Position numbers and translations under genes: made by a program
Source of the DNA: Acanthopleura granulata
Lineage: Eukaryota > Mollusca > Polyplacophora > Chitonida > Chitonidae
Reading direction: 5' to 3'
Length of the DNA: 64,000 bases
Assembly: GCA_016165875.1 (NCBI GenBank)
Contig: JABBOT010000006.1
Location: 955,438-1,019,437 of the forward strand
The notes under the pieces: generated by a model
What the model saw: only the letters and a program-made list of their open reading frames with translations
Told to the model about the DNA's origin: nothing
Database searches by the model: none
In this document: piece after piece, positions 12,196 through 22,411 of the stretch
Layout of the letters: each line of letters starts with the position of its first letter
Position numbering within the stretch: the stretch's first letter is position 1

Positions 12196-12415
12196 TGACT
12201 GCCATGGTATGAGTGAATAGGAACAGACTGGCTGCCATGGTGTGAGTGAATGGGAACAGACTGGTTGTAATGGTGTCAGTGAATGGGAACAGACTGGCTG
12301 TCATGGTGTGAGTGAATGGGAACAGACTGGTTGTAATGGTGTCAGTGAATGGGAACAGACTGGCTGTCATGGTGTGAGTGAATGGGAACATACTGGCTGC
12401 CAAGGTCCTAGTAAA
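12196..12415. repeat. 33-bp minisatellite
   Basis: About 6.5 copies of gaacagactggctg.catgg.gt.agtgaatgg. Two variants (ggctgtcatggtgtg and ggttgtaatggtgtc) alternate, giving a 66-bp higher-order period. The unit is a multiple of three, so frames stay open without implying a gene. Confidence 0.9.
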
Positions 12416-12494
12416 TGGTAACAGATTGCCTGATTCAGTGTTTCATTGATTTATTTACTGTTCACTGGGCTGGTGTGAATAAGATCTATAGAAA

Positions 12495-12700
12495 ACACGA
12501 CAGTGTGATAGTTGACAAATGGTCACACGTTAGCGGTGAAATCCGGCCTCAATTACCTTACGGTATCTAAGGTTTTATTTTAACTGTTCTTCTAAGTTTG
12601 ATAAAAAAAAGTAAGTTTACACTCCCCCTAGCACTGTGACTTCAGCAGAACTCTGTGGAAAATATTACAGTGATATTAAATGCAATATACTAGACGTCAT
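12495..12700 (+). repeat. Dispersed repeat family B, copy 2
   Basis: It carries gacagtgtgatagttgacaaatggtcacacgtta (shown in part), gtgaaatccggcctc, ggttttatt, ctagcac and atgcaatat in the same order as the copies at 15.4 and 15.6 kb. Confidence 0.65.
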
Positions 12701-12975
12701 GGGTATAGAGTTACTCAAAATGCTGTGGTGTCATCACATTTAACATATCTACACAAATACATGAAACAATGCAAAGGTATAGCCATCCCCTGATTTTGCA
12801 GTTTATTTGTTTATTTCCATCCAACGCGAGGCCGGAATTACACGCAACAGTGAAAAGACAATTTTTAATTCGTCTGAGACTACAAGATGTTTCATTTATT
12901 TATTTATCTCATCTGGGTGGTGTTAATTCAGATAATAATTCCTGGACAGTGATTAATGAACTTTCATGTGACGTA

Positions 12976-13228
12976 GGGGTCTCCGTGGCCCTGGAAGTTG
13001 GCGCTCAAACACAGCGTAATGACCCAGGGGCCTCTCACCAATGCGGTCGCTGTTAGTCCAGCTCACGCTGGCTTCCTCTCCGGCCGTACGTAGGAAGGTC
13101 TGTCAACAACCTGCGGATGGTCGTGGGTTTCCGTCGGGCACTGCACTGTTTCCTCTCACTTCAATGCTGCTTGCCGTCGCATAAATGAAATATTCTTGAG
13201 TAGGGCATAAAATCCCAATCATCTAAAT
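12976..13228 (+). repeat. SINE family A, near full length
   Basis: It has the head 'tctccgtggccctgg', the body (gctcacgctggcttcctctc, gcggatggtcgtgggtttcc) and the tail (tattcttgagtagggcataaaa..ccaatcatctaaataa). Confidence 0.85.
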
Positions 13229-13415
13229 AATTTCATCTGACACTTCATTTTACAATTCATGTTTGTCTTTGAATTGTCTTTTCTTGTTGCGTAACCCGTT
13301 TTTCCTCTCCAGTACATGTATACCTCCTTGTGTAAGGATGTTTCATTGGAGAATTGCAAATTCCCTGGACATGACCTTTATAGACACTGCTTCTCGGTTT
13401 TGTGACTCCCAGATA

Positions 13416-13735
13416 CACTGACCGCCTCGGTGGCCTAGTTGATGGAACGTCCGCCTCTGGGCCGAGAGATCTGGAATCAATCACGGGTGGGTTATATTAC
13501 AAATGGTACCTGTTGCTGAGAGGTTAGAGCAAGGAAACAAGACTGGCGTGCATTCGGTGTCAGTATAATGTGACTGGGTGAGGTGTCATGTCTGGTATCT
13601 TTCGCATGATGATTCAGTAGCCGCAGCACTTTGCCGACATGGGCTTGCCCTGCCACACGAATACACAGTATATACATATGTTCTAAGGAATCATCGTCGT
13701 CATATAACTGAAAATGACACGTACGATATAAAACA
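13416..13735 (+). repeat. SINE family B, near full length
   Basis: It has head 'gaccgcctcggtggcctagttg', B-box-like 'ggaatcaatcacggg', body 'gtgtcatgtctggtatctt' and tail 'tgccacacgaatacacagtatataca..catataactgaaaatg..gtacgatataaaac'. It lies directly upstream of the promoter of peptide gene 2. Confidence 0.85.
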
Positions 13736-13862
13736 TGAACGTGTCTTCACTTAGCCTCTTTTGTAGAGATTACAGCCACCATTTGCTTGAGTTGCATGTC
13801 GTGGATATTGTGGTCACTAAAAAAAGTCAGTTAAAATCGTTACCATGGGAGCTCAGGTCAGG

Positions 13863-13906
13863 TATAAATAAAGCCATCTGGCAACCCAATTTTAAACTTC
13901 ATTAGC
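13863..13906 (+). promoter_or_regulatory. Candidate TATA box and start region, peptide gene 2
   Basis: TATAAATA (13863-13870) lies 55 bp before the ATG at 13925. CTTCATTAGC (13897-13906), at initiator distance, is shared with the upstream paralogue. A 5' UTR of about 25-30 nt is inferred. Confidence 0.55.
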
Positions 13907-13924
13907 TGTGAACCGACCCGCAAG

Positions 13925-16900
13925 ATGTCGACTTGCTCAGCCCTCGTTGTAACCTGTGTGTTGTTGTTGACGGTGACGCAACAGCCAGTAAATACGGACC
14001 ACCCAGAAATGAGTAAGACAGTAAAAGATTGACAGTAACATTTAAAATTTACAGATAAGTTGAAAGCAAAAATTCCTCCTGCAGTTTAAGACAGTGGTTT
14101 CCTCGTCATGTTCGTCATTGAAAATGGAGTAACTTAGTTAAACATACAGAGTTTTATTTTAATGAACGTATGAGTTAAGTGTCTATAGGTCAGACCTGTT
14201 TACTATTGGTATAATGCTCGTGTAACATATCGTGTGTAATGAAAATTGTCACGGATATACCAAGTACTCCTTTCGCATGCAGCAGAAAAGAAACTTAGGA
14301 CAGTATATATGTATGATTTAATACGTCACGGGTAAAGACGTACAGTACACTCTAAATACTACCTTCCTGCTTTGTCTACACGGCAATAAATAAACAGTTT
14401 GTTAGGGTGTACAAGAAATCCAAACAAGTTAGGTCAGGCTTTCCGGTATTGTCATGACTATGTATTGCCAGTAGTTGTCATAGGTTTAGGCTGTGATAAT
14501 GTATTGTATGTAATAACATATATATGTTATAATGTATGTTATAATGTATAACAAAGCCTCAGTTGTCGGCTTGATGTCTTAACTGTCGGCTTGATGTATT
14601 AGATAACACTACGTTTGTACACGAATAGCAGAGACGAGTGAAACGCCGTGTTGCTCACGATCTGTATGTATGACACGAAAAAGACATTTACAGTTGTTTT
14701 TTTTTTCGTTGTTGTGACTAAGCGTGATGCGGAAGTGTTGACATGGATTTTGTTTCAGCAGACTTTTATTAGCAGTCAGTAATATTTCAAGAAAACTTTA
14801 TATACCTTACGGCTTAATTCTGCACAGTGTCATACGGCTTCTGTACAGTGTCATACGGCTTCTGCACAGTGTGGTACGGCTCCTGGATAACGTCGTATGG
14901 CTTCTGCACAATGCCATACGATTTCTGCACAATATCACACGGCTTTTGCACTAAACCGAGCGGCTTTTGCACAGTATCATAGGGCCTCTGCACTAAGCTG
15001 GACGGCTTCTAAACAATATCATACGGATTCTGCACACTGTCGTACTACCTCTGTACAGTGTCGTACGCCTTCTGCACTGAGTCGAACGGCTTCTGCACGT
15101 ATGGCTAGCACTGTGTGGGGAATAGAGTACAATGGACTGTGATAGCCACAGGCCACAGTGCATTACGATATTGTCATGAACTATAGTAGACACAAAGCAC
15201 CGTGGAGTGTAACAATAAACCATGTGCCAGTATGAATTTCATTGTCGATAAAACAGAAAAATCGCGTACAATGTAATGTGGTTCTTCTAGTCTACAAGGC
15301 CAATAAACGTAAGCAATGCAACGTCCAACAGCAGAATAAAAGACCACTGCATAGAGAGTAGAACCGGAGCAGAGAGGACAGTGTGGTAGTTGTCATATTG
15401 TCACACGCTACCCGTGAAATCCGACCTCTTGTCAACGTACCTCAGTTATGGTTTTATTCTAACTATTCGCGCAAGTTTTTAACTAGTGAGAAATTACACA
15501 ACACCTAGCACCAAGTCACTCTTATTTCGGCATGCAATGTGATGTAAAAGACTATAGCAAGGACAGTAAAACCACAACAGCGACGACAATGTGATAGTTG
15601 GCAAATGATCACACGTTACCGGCGTCGGTTTACCTCATTTAGGATTGTAGTCTAACCATTCGTGTAAAAGTTTAAGAAGTAACAACTCGTACACACGTCC
15701 AAGCATCAACTCATTTGCATATCGGCAATAAAATCTAAACAAGTGTATTTTTCAATGACAAAACGATATCCAGATAATGCGTGGTTTTGAGTATTGTCTA
15801 CCTTAGGCTATGATATTGTGAATTATCCCCACTTGAATAGCAATAGACCGAATAGTCCTGCATATGGCCTATGCATATATCGGCTAGTAGCGTTCGTTAA
15901 ACTCTCTCTGCTTTGTGATGATTTCAATCAACGTCACAAGTTATTAGTGCAAAAACAAGCCTGTCAAGGATATTCATCAAACTCATTCAGTTTAATTTTC
16001 CTAAATTTTACAATCTCTTGTTAGTGCGGGCTGTCCAGAATCTCTAGAACCCTGATTCATAATTGTGTTTAATTCCGCTTAACCCGGGGCTAAGGGGCGT
16101 ATGTTCATCGTGAATTTTATTTGATTGGGGTTTTACGCCATACTCAAGAATATTTCACTTATACAACGACGACCAGCATTATGGTGAGAGCAAACTGGGC
16201 AGAACCTAGGAGTCGAATTGACATTCGGATACCAGCCGTCAACCAGAATGGGCGTACAGGATCAATAATTGCAACACCAGTTTCCGAAAACGACAAATAA
16301 CACAAACAGTAAGAAACAGTAAGAAAATGTATAAATATATATAAAATTAGGACGGATTCATGCAAAGAGAAGCAGTCAGCAGTTTTCAATGATGACGAAA
16401 GACGTAATGAGTGTTCTACACGAATGAATAAAATCAGTATCCAAATCGTGCACCATTTTAGTATATGTGGTGTTTATAATCAACTGTATATCTCCCTTGC
16501 GCCCGGGGAAGTATGATCGTCATGCCTAATAAATGAACAATTGGAACCAAAGCTCAGTTTTGTTTTATATGCTTTCTTAGTGGTCTGAGTTAATTGTCCT
16601 CTTGGAAATTGGTCTTGCCAACATGGAGGATTTTGATTGACGGCTGATGTACGAATGTCGGTTTCGACACTTAAATTCATTAAGATATGAAAGTAAAAAT
16701 GTAGTGTGTCTCTCCCATACTTGTTACATTGGAGAGGCCGTCCACATACCTCCTGGCGAGTGTCACTCACTAAAGGGGCCATACTGCAAAAAGTCGTGGG
16801 ACGTCGTTTAACACAATTCTCAAATATGTTTCTTTTTTTTCCATGATTCGATATTGTGCATCACTATTCGTGCCCTGACAAAGTGACAATGTGATAAATC

Positions 16901-17887
16901 GCGCCACTGCAAGATGAAAAGATTTATTTTGTGCAGAAATAAGGTTTTAGCTGCATCTTACCTGAACTCAGTAATGTGTGCCTCCAGTGAATGGGGGAAT
17001 ACGCCGTGAAATACTAACCTTGTCTTGTCCCTCACAGAATAAATTATGAACAGCGCAGCGCATAGCGTATCCGCTGGCCTCGTAACAATTATTGATCAAA
17101 AGTTGATTTAAAGTGAAAAAAAAAAACACTCAAAACTTAAGTTGTGCTGAGTGAAAAGAGCATAAAACTGTATCTGAAAACATCTCCACTGATATATTTA
17201 GATTCGTCTATGCCAAATAGACGCAATCAAGTGCTTTGATTGTATAGAGTGGACTTTATGTCCCATATTGAAGAGGCTGACAACAGTGACACATTCCTTT
17301 TCGCTGTCAAACAGCCCGGGATGTTATATTTTCACATTAATTCCCGATACTGCTGTAGTACTACATGTATGTCCATGTAGAAGTTAAAATTATAATAATC
17401 ATAGGCTGTTTAGCAGCTCAATGGAATGTGTGACGTCACTGTTCTTCAGCCTGTTCAGTATGGTCCCTAAAGTCCACCATACATTGAAAGCATTCGACTA
17501 CGTTTAATTTGGTAGACAAAAATCTAAACAAATCAGTGAAGATAATTTCAGCTTCAGTTGTTTTTTTTTTGTTATTATTATTATTTTTTTTTAATTTTTT
17601 TATTTTTTCCCCCTTTTCATTAGCCACAACATCATTTTTGAGTAGTCTTTCGTTTTAAATGATTACAAAACACGTCAGAAAAAATGGCTCTGCTTGTCCA
17701 CATCCTTTCCATCCAGTGTCCGAAACAACCATGGAAATTTTATGCATGTTTTCCATTTTCAGTCCAACGACGTCTGTTCTGGCATTGGCGCCCCTACAAC
17801 CCCACAGTGGTACAGTTGTGTCGATTTTGTGACCTCGTTGAGCCAGATAACGTTGAAGACTGTCGGCGGATGTTCTGTGCCTTGTGA
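13925..17887 (+). CDS. Small secreted Cys-frame peptide precursor 2 (two exons)
   Basis: Exons 13925-14012 and 17763-17887 join in phase 1 (donor GAGTAAGA, acceptor CCATTTTCAG) to give 70 aa. The signal peptide spans about residues 1-20 (ALVVTCVLLLTVT core). Exon 1 ends H-P-E-M, matching G-P-E-M in the paralogue at the same splice phase. The mature part has R32-R33, a possible prohormone-convertase site, then WHWRPYNPT (36-44) and Cys 49, 52, 63 and 68 (CX2CX10CX4C). Shared residues with paralogue 1 include WRP, NPT, VQLC, FCDLV, DCRR and FCA; the signal peptides are not similar. The protein ends C-A-L without a Gly for amidation. The 3.75-kb intron holds a minisatellite and dispersed repeats. 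AATAAA at 18197 is a likely poly(A) signal. Family not firmly recognised; CX10C in a short precursor with a WRP motif invites comparison with luqin-type and other mollusc neuropeptide precursors. Confidence 0.75.
14824..15105. repeat. 21-bp minisatellite, degenerate
   Basis: About 13 copies of a unit resembling acagtgtcatacggcttctgc, heavily mutated. The unit is seven codons long, which keeps a repetitive Ala-Ser-Ala-Gln-Tyr-His-Thr frame open. It lies in the intron of peptide gene 2. Confidence 0.85.
15365..15730 (+). repeat. Dispersed repeat family B, two tandem copies
   Basis: Copies at about 15365-15540 and 15555-15730 each contain acag.g.gatagttg, tcacacg.tacc, tacctca.tta, tctaac.attcg and aa.t..caca.ac..c.agca.caa. 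They are direct repeats of each other and of copies at about 1.0 and 12.5 kb. Confidence 0.7.
15870..16115 (+). repeat. Dispersed repeat family D, copy 1
   Basis: Collinear with about 31870-32150: shared blocks include gatgacttcaa-like/caacgtcacaa, aattttacaat, ttgtta, cagaatct, taattgtgt.taattccg and cccggggcta.gggg. Together the two look like an old ~250-bp dispersed or duplicated sequence. Confidence 0.6.
16116..16210 (-). repeat. SINE family A, 3' fragment
   Basis: Tail 'ttatttgattggggttttacgccatactcaagaatatttcac' plus 'accagcattatggtgagag'. The head is missing. Confidence 0.75.
16215..16490. repeat. Dispersed repeat family C, copy 1
   Basis: It shares ordered motifs (caataattgcaacaccagtttcc, acaaac..taa, attcatgcaaag, agcagtcagcag, cagtatccaaatcgtgca, tataatcaa) with sequences at about 27960-28075 and 28440-28690, both in introns of the ZP gene. 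Confidence 0.6.
17160..17565. repeat. Dispersed repeat family A-prime, inverted pair
   Basis: 17164-17310 (+) and 17425-17565 (-) are inverted copies of a ~135-bp sequence: aactgtatctgaaaa..ctccactga, tttagatt.gtct, ttgattgta, ggactttatg and aacagtgacac. Single copies also occur at about 43385-43520 and 44205-44345. The pair could be the two ends of one foldback element just upstream of exon 2 of peptide gene 2. Confidence 0.65.
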
Positions 17888-18204
17888 CAGTGACGTCATA
17901 AGTACGTCTACACAAAAAATCAACCCAAAATCTCATCTAACCATTTCCACGAGCTGCAGAGAAAATTTCCAGCACTTAAGCTGAATAATTACGACGAAAC
18001 TGAACTTCAAGATAAAGACAGACTCAATCCAATCGAAACCTGGAAAACTTTTCCGGTTGAATGTGTGTGCGACCAAAGGGCATCAAACTTTTTTATAGTT
18101 AGCACAACAGCAGAGGCAAAAGCCACATGCGATTAATCTATGCAAGTTGATATGTGATCTTCACTCTACAGAGCAAGTACACGTCTGAAAGCTGGGAATA
18201 AAAC

Positions 18205-18830
18205 AATGAACTATGTAAATATTATGGGTGATGAACTCTTTTTGTGATAAAGTCCCCTGATTTCGACATCAGACGAACCGATTCCCGATAAATGTGAAAG
18301 CTATCTGGGAGAAGCGCGGCTTGTATCAATAGCCAACCATAATAGGCGTGTCTATATGCATCCCCATGAATACGTTTGTAACGTTCGAGACCCCTGGGAG
18401 ACGACATCCTAGAGGTTGTCTGAAATGCAACAAAAATATAAAATGCAATGGTAGAAAATGAGGATAACAGTGGGAATGACGATCTAATACAGGGGTAAAC
18501 ACTGTATTCTAGAAATTGGACGTGGACGTGTTTTTCATATGTAAGATGTTAGCCCTACTGGAAACTTGTAACACTCCTTTCCGCCTTTAACAAGGTAGTC
18601 CAAAGCTATGTTCTCATTTGCTCTTTCCTGGAGTACTTCGCACTTGCATGTATGGTCACAAAACACTTAGGTAGTACACAAGCTCTGTGGCGTCATAAGC
18701 AGAAAACGACGCATTTCACTGCGATTAGGATCACATTGTGTTGCCCATCAGAGCCTCACATTACTATGTACCGTTTGCCTAGTTCTGTATTCTTCTACGC
18801 GAGAGAGGAGGTGGAGGGTAGAACTGATTG
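18205..18830. other. Gene-free stretch
   Basis: Downstream of the poly(A) signal of peptide gene 2. No repeat or exon recognised. Confidence 0.45.
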
Positions 18831-18832
18831 AT

Positions 18833-19080
18833 TCCTTGGTGTTTAACACCGTATGTGTATGTACGCTAACAATTTTTCAGTTATATGACGACGAAGAGTT
18901 CTCAGAATGTATGTACACTGTCTCTTCGTGATAGGACGAGCCCATGCTTGCAGTTGTGTTTCCTTGCTCTAACCTCTCAATGCTGAGCGGCAAGCGAGGC
19001 AACAACATTACGATGTTTAAAGTCTTTGCATGACCCGACAAGGGACTGGTCTCGATCTGACGATTTCTCACCAGTATAAC
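18833..19080 (-). repeat. SINE family B, minus orientation
   Basis: Reading the minus strand it shows the family-B middle (gccg ctcagcattgagaggttagagcaaggaaac, shown in part) and the tail around 'gtcgtcatataactgaaaaattg'. Confidence 0.6.
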
Positions 19081-19284
19081 GACGGTCAGGTTTATGGGTG
19101 TAAACCACTGACCCTCGACAGGAACTTGAAAAACCTGTTCACTTAAAATCGTTGGCTAAACGACCAGAGTTGGATTCGAACTCCCGACCTCATTTGCCAA
19201 TGGCCAGAGAGTCGCAACGAGCCAGCGATGGGGGTGGTAGTAGAGGTGGGGAAGGTAGTTCCGGCTTTGCTAGTATGTATGTAT

Positions 19285-19485
19285 GCTTGGCTTTTTAGGT
19301 CCTACTTAACACTTTTTCAGTCACATGACGACGAGGAGTTCTAAGAATATACATATATGCTTTATCTTCTTGTGCTGCCGCCACTGGAACATCATGCCAA
19401 AGACACCAGACGTGACACCCCGTTACATTATATTTTCACTGGGCCTGTTTCTTTGCTCTAACGTCGCAGTGCTGAGTGCCAACGC
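19285..19485 (-). repeat. SINE family B, minus orientation
   Basis: Minus strand carries 'gtgtcacgtctggtgtcttt', 'ggcatgatgttccagtggc', 'cacaagaagata', 'tatgtatattcttagaac' and 'gtcgtcatgtgactgaaaaa'. An open frame with a signal-peptide-like segment overlaps it and is rejected as a gene. Confidence 0.75.
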
Positions 19486-19782
19486 TTTTCTGGTATTTCC
19501 CTCTCTTTATCCATACGCTAAATATTGGTAAGACATTTCGCTGTAGTCACTTAATCGCTTTAATACTTGTTACTAAAAATTCATACAGATTTATATAACA
19601 TAGGTTTTCTTTGTTTCTTAAAAATATTGTGTCGGTTTCCTATGTTTTTTGTGAAGCGCCACTGACTTGCTTAAAATGATGCCCTAATTGTTGAGTTCAT
19701 GTGTGAAAAAATGACGTGCAGTCAAACGCTGGGATGCATTTAAAAAATACACAGTACGAACACGAATACCATCCTGAACATT

Positions 19783-19850
19783 ATTTATTTGATTGGTGCT
19801 TAACACAGTACTCAAGATATTTCACCTATATGACGAGGTCAGCCTGGGTC
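19783..19850 (-). repeat. SINE family A, tail fragment
   Basis: 'tatttatttgattggtgcttaacacagtactcaagatatttcacctatatgacg' is the family tail in minus orientation (shown in part across two motifs). Confidence 0.65.
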
Positions 19851-21044
19851 ATAGTGTAACGTACGCTTTATGATAATCTCTTCTTAAGGTTCCGTATATA
19901 CGTTTCGGGTGGTTGAGGTGTGGTGGCCTGGTCAAACAATTAAGGTGCGGGCCATGCGTGACCAACTTCTTAACGTGCTTGGCTTTCAAAGGCGATCCCA
20001 CATGAGGAGTGGGAAATCCATTCCGGCCGTGGGGAGGGAATTTGTGGCCTTTCCCATTAAAACTGGCCCAGTCGGTTAGTTTGGAACCTTTTCTGTAGTC
20101 CATCAGAGACTCCCATTTTATTTAGAGTTACGGTGGAAGGCTTCAGAGGTTCAGGTGCTAGTTGTGAACGTCACTAGAATCACCTATGCCTCTCTGTGCA
20201 CGACAAAGCCCATAGCAGTCAAAGTGACTTCAATGGCCACATATATTACCCATATGACCAAAAAAAATCCAAACAGGTGACTCCATTTTATTCAGCGATA
20301 AACAACTTAAAATAAGTAAAGGTATTTTTAGACACCAAGTTGGTGACCTTTCTACTGGAGCTTATTTCGTCTTTATATTTACAATCCCTATATTGAGGGA
20401 CCTAAGTGTAAGGCGACAGCAGCTTATTACCGGATGTCGCAGCTGTGGCAAATTTTTACTTATTCGTTTATTCATTCATTTGAAGCCCTTAAAACACCAT
20501 CCACAAGAATTTTTCACTTTTACAGTTGTTGCATCCATCGACCTCAATCGAAGTCAGGGATGGTCTGGCAAATGTCTCGATGAGGTTAGCTCGCATTGGC
20601 CTGTACACACTCAACACTGACATGCAGCGCGATTGGCTCAACAGTAAAGGCGACTTGATCGGTCGGTTTACCTACAGTTTGTTGTCTTATAGTGACTCAC
20701 TCTATGGTTTTTGAAAATCCACGCATCTAGTAGAATGCCAAAAGGAAACAGTTGGACAGAACGACTTCAAAACGTCTCCGTTTCCGACATCCTATGTAAA
20801 CTTTTTTTCGAAATTAATCGGTTGGTTCATTTCACAAATCGCCATTCTCCACGATTATGCAGTTTGAGAAGAAGACTTTTGGACCGAGACCGAAACTCCC
20901 CTCAGTCAGTGGCGAGAACCTTGTAGGTCGTATAAACTGCGCATGCGGAAGTTTCAAGTTTCATTTGGTTACGTGATTGCTCCTGGTCAGGAATGATATT
21001 AGAGATGGCCATGGAAAGCGCAAGATAAAGGCAGGCGATCGCTA

Positions 21045-21195
21045 TGACACCCCGTGTTCAGGCTGCCCACTGTCCCTTCCGTCATGTCCCAGAGAGCACC
21101 CACGAGCACCTTCTACCACTTACGGTCACTGCCCCTTCCGTCATGTCTGTGAGAGCACCCACGAGCACCGTCTACCACTTACTGTCACAAGACTC
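21045..21195. repeat. 66-bp direct duplication
   Basis: Two copies of a unit with ccttccgtcatgtc, gagagcacccacgagcacc and tctaccacttac follow each other. Frames through both copies stay open only because the unit is a multiple of three. Confidence 0.8.
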
Positions 21196-21246
21196 CGAGA
21201 ACAATAAGAGCGGGAAAACCAAAATGATTCCCTGCCCGGGTCAGGA

Positions 21247-21640
21247 CTGATTTATTTGATTTCTTTTTAACGCTGTACTCAAGAATTCAAGGTAAAAATC
21301 AGAGTGCCTTGGATAAACCACCGACCTCTGCCTGGCCCTTAAAGTTCAAGGACGATATGGAACCAGCACCTCATATACCTGCAGTGCATGGAAGTCGTGC
21401 GCCTTATTACCGAACTATGACACGCTTACTAATTGGTTTTTAAATGCGTATTCAAGAATAATGATTCGGTTTACGTATTTATTTATTTTGATCGGTGTTT
21501 TAGGCCGTATTCGGGAATATTTTACTTATACGACGGCGGCGACCATTATGGTGGGAGGAAACCGGACAGAGCCTGGGAAGAAACCTACGGTCATTCACAG
21601 GTTGTTGGCGGACCTTCCCACGTACGGGCGGAGAGGAGGC
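21247..21640 (-). repeat. SINE family A, two partial copies
   Basis: A short tail piece (21247-21290) is followed by a longer copy (21476-21640: tatttatttattttgatcggtgttttaggccgtattc.., gcgaccattatggtgggagg, cccacgtacggg). Both are in minus orientation. Confidence 0.75.
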
Positions 21641-22289
21641 CAGAAGTAAGGCCGTATAGATGGTCATACATCCCTTCGTCTTAGATTACAGTTCTTCTTG
21701 GCTATGGTGAAGATGAGGGTGGTGTCACATGGTAGGGCGACGTCAATTCATTGAAGAATATCCTTTTCTCAATGAACATCGGAAAAGTGGGTCAGCGATG
21801 AACAATAGCACAGCCCTACCCTTTACGAATCCCGAAACGAGCTATTACAAAATTACAAAGGAACGGATAATCGTGTACACAAGTAGTTGTTTGATCCTCG
21901 AGGCGAGTGGACGCACAGCAACCTTACGTCTGTCCGCTTTCTATTCATGAGCAGAGTAAGGCCTGTATAAGAGCACTAAACCAGTGGAAACGAAGGAATA
22001 GTTCACATTTGCATATGAATACCTTAGGATCTCATACCAGTGTGCGACGGGATACTGATGACAATATAGTCCTGCACATGAACGACATCCATATTGAAGC
22101 GAAGGTTTCAGTTTTCATTGCTGGGCAATATAGTCATTTGAAGCAAAGTTTTGGAACATGGGTCCCATTGACATACGAGATCACTCTCGAAGCAAGTAAG
22201 TCCAAGCGATGACGAAACACTCGGCAACACTCCCTGAAGTGCCAGCTGATTGACCACACATCACGTGATCAGAAAGATATACTGCGCTG

Positions 22290-22297
22290 TATAAAAG
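22290..22297 (+). promoter_or_regulatory. TATA box, likely promoter of the ZP gene
   Basis: TATAAAAG followed by GGG is a strong consensus TATA. A start about 28 bp downstream would give a non-coding exon of roughly 90 nt ending at the donor GTGG|GTAAGT (22411/22412). The first coding exon of the ZP gene begins after an acceptor TTTGCTTTCAG, which shows that a 5' exon must exist upstream. Confidence 0.5.
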
Positions 22298-22317
22298 GGG
22301 CAAGCGCCATTTTGAAT

Positions 22318-22411
22318 GTAACGAGAGAAGCAAAACACCCGGAGCAGACGTTTTTGTTTCGTTTTTTGATTTTCCTTTTTGTTTTTGTTTTTTTGCTTTT
22401 CTTTGACGTGG
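22318..22411 (+). other. Putative 5' UTR exon of the ZP gene
   Basis: Inferred span from about 28 bp after the TATA box to the donor at 22412 (GTAAGT). It contains no ATG in a long frame and is pyrimidine-rich near its end. Only transcript data could confirm it. Confidence 0.4.

Noticed and set aside
12191..12403. Repetitive 70-residue frame resembling a repeat protein
   Set aside because: A 33-bp minisatellite with no stop; it has no splice sites or start context and is open only because the unit is a multiple of three.
14897..15142. Seven-residue-repeat protein frame
   Set aside because: Degenerate 21-bp minisatellite in an intron; the units have mutated without any sign of selection on residues.
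19394..19531. Third signal-peptide gene with a donor at 19530
   Set aside because: The first part is a SINE family B copy in minus orientation; no P-E-M end, wrong donor phase, and no matching second exon downstream.
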